Assembly: GCA_049522565.1 (NCBI GenBank)
Contig: JBEKNT010000143.1
Span: 1 to 14,629 of the forward strand
Source of the DNA: JASHVB01 sp049522565
GTDB taxonomy: Bacteria > Pseudomonadota > Alphaproteobacteria > Acetobacterales > Acetobacteraceae
Reading direction: 5' to 3'
Length of the DNA: 14,629 bases
Shown here: positions 14,066 through 14,629 of the stretch, piece by piece
Layout of the letters: every line of letters begins with the position of its first letter
Numbering within the stretch: position 1 is the first letter of the stretch
The notes under the pieces: generated by a model
Databases searched by the model: none
Told to the model about the DNA's origin: nothing
The model's input: the letters and a program-made list of their open reading frames with translations, nothing else
Made by a program: the position numbers and the translations under genes

Positions 14066-14503
14066 ATGAGCGACTACGATAGCGACATCCTGGTTTGGAG
14101 CGAGCGCCAGGCCGAGTTGCTGCGCCGCCGTGCGGCCGGCGAACTCGTGAACGACGCTGCCTTGGACTGGCCCAACATCGCCGAGGAGATCGAGGACGTG
14201 GGGCGCAGCCAGTTGAATGCGGTCGAGTCCCGGTTGACCCAGGCGCTGCTGCACATGCTGAAGGCCGAGGCTTGGCCGCTGACGCGGGATGTGCCGAGTT
14301 GGAGGGCCGACGCGCGGTTGTTCCGCCGGTAGGCGCGGCGCCGATTCGTCCCCTCCATGCGGCAGAGGATCGACCTTGCGGGCCTCTATGCCGACGCGCT
14401 GGCGGGCTTGCCTGATACGATGGACGATTAGCCGCCGCTACCGGTTCCCAAGGTCTGCCCGGTCACGCTCGATGAGTTGCTAAACGAGGAGCCCGCAGCA
14501 TAA
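14066..14503 (+). pseudogene. DUF29 family protein gene with two internal amber codons
   Basis: DUF29 proteins are small (about 145 residues), of unknown function and common in cyanobacteria and alphaproteobacteria. AGGAGA (14055-14060) precedes the ATG. The frame reads MSDYDSDILVWSERQAELLR (1-20), DWPNIAEEIEDVGRSQLNAV (34-53), LLHMLKAEAWPLTRDVPSWR (61-80) up to ADARLFRR. TAG then interrupts at codon 89 (14330-14332). The same frame continues ARRRFVPSMRQRIDLAGLYA (90-109) and DALAGLPDTMDD. A second TAG follows at codon 122 (14429-14431), then PPLPVPKVCPVTLDELLNEE and TAA at 14501-14503. Total length matches an intact family member, and glutamine fits at both TAG sites. As written it is broken; only an 88-residue product would be made without readthrough. 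Confidence 0.82.
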
Positions 14504-14557
14504 AGCGGCGGCCGTTGGCGCGATTGAAGCAATTACCAGCGTGAAGGGCCGCCGCTT
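14503..14557. repeat. 11-bp inverted repeat after DUF29, possible terminator
   Basis: AAGCGGCGGCC (14503-14513) and GGCCGCCGCTT (14547-14557) are a perfect inverted pair around a 33-base loop, with the left arm overlapping the TAA stop. It lacks a T-run, so a role as an intrinsic terminator is uncertain. Confidence 0.5.
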
Positions 14558-14610
14558 GTCAGGTGGGGGATTGCTTCGCCGCTTCGCTCCTGGCCAGAAA
14601 CAGAGAGACT

Positions 14611-14629
14611 CCCCCTCCCCTTGTGGGGG
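14611..14629. repeat. GC-rich hairpin repeat at the right edge, partial
   Basis: CCCCCTCCCCTTGTGGGGG cut by the window end. The C-run then G-run layout is the same kind as the element at 30-60 inside midA. Confidence 0.45.

Noticed and set aside
14066..14332. DUF29 ORF taken as a complete 88-residue gene
   Set aside because: Family sequence continues in the same frame after the stop, so the short ORF is a truncated product.

Overview
The window is GC-rich DNA with dense, compact coding. Gene content suggests an alphaproteobacterium, probably Rhodospirillales/Acetobacteraceae. The pointers are the cluster midA-lgt / ubiK-ybjN-proC, short ATGA gene overlaps, a 301-aa protein of a type I associate with Acetobacteraceae, a DUF29 gene and dispersed GC-rich palindromes. 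The taxonomic call is inference from gene content. No tRNA, rRNA or CRISPR array was seen.

Layout. (1) 1-2446, minus strand: an operon hldD-lgt-midA with two 4-base ATGA overlaps, covering LPS heptose supply, lipoprotein diacylglyceryl transfer and a protein methyltransferase. midA runs off the left edge and carries a GC-rich hairpin repeat in frame. (2) 2512-4403, plus strand: ubiK, a YbjN-family gene and proC, diverging from hldD; ybjN and proC overlap by ATGA. (3) 4404-5025: a non-coding stretch with a near-perfect 32-bp inverted repeat, a third copy of its arm and a separate 20-bp direct repeat. (4) 5026-5931, minus strand: a hypothetical protein with a 17-bp perfect palindrome directly upstream of its start. 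(5) 5950-8106: a rearranged segment. It holds four direct copies of an undescribed dispersed element (A, B, C, D), an IS1380-type transposase tail between A and B, an EthD-like protein gene, and a patch of visibly lower GC with a secreted Rap1a/Tai-like protein and a small cysteine-containing ORF. (6) 8107-9804, plus strand: a complete TPR-like protein with a good ribosome binding site. (7) 9805-10832: a gene graveyard with one short plausible ORF, a possible molybdopterin-oxidoreductase scrap and a diverged, frameshifted copy of the proC 3' end. (8) 10833-13663, minus strand: an orphan ABC-type solute-binding protein and an ACS-family MFS transporter. (9) 13664-14065: a non-coding stretch with a perfect FNR/Anr-type box. 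(10) 14066-14503: a DUF29 gene open in one frame except for two internal TAG codons, both where glutamine fits. (11) A GC-rich repeat of the kind seen at the left edge ends the window.

The outer blocks are core metabolism and envelope functions (PLP-independent proline synthesis, ubiquinone assembly, lipoprotein and LPS maturation, complex I-type methyltransferase). The middle is accessory, repeat-rich and partly decayed. I found no clear new multi-gene system. The strongest leads are the double-amber DUF29 gene, the A-D repeat family around the IS scrap and low-GC genes, and the proC tail relic.
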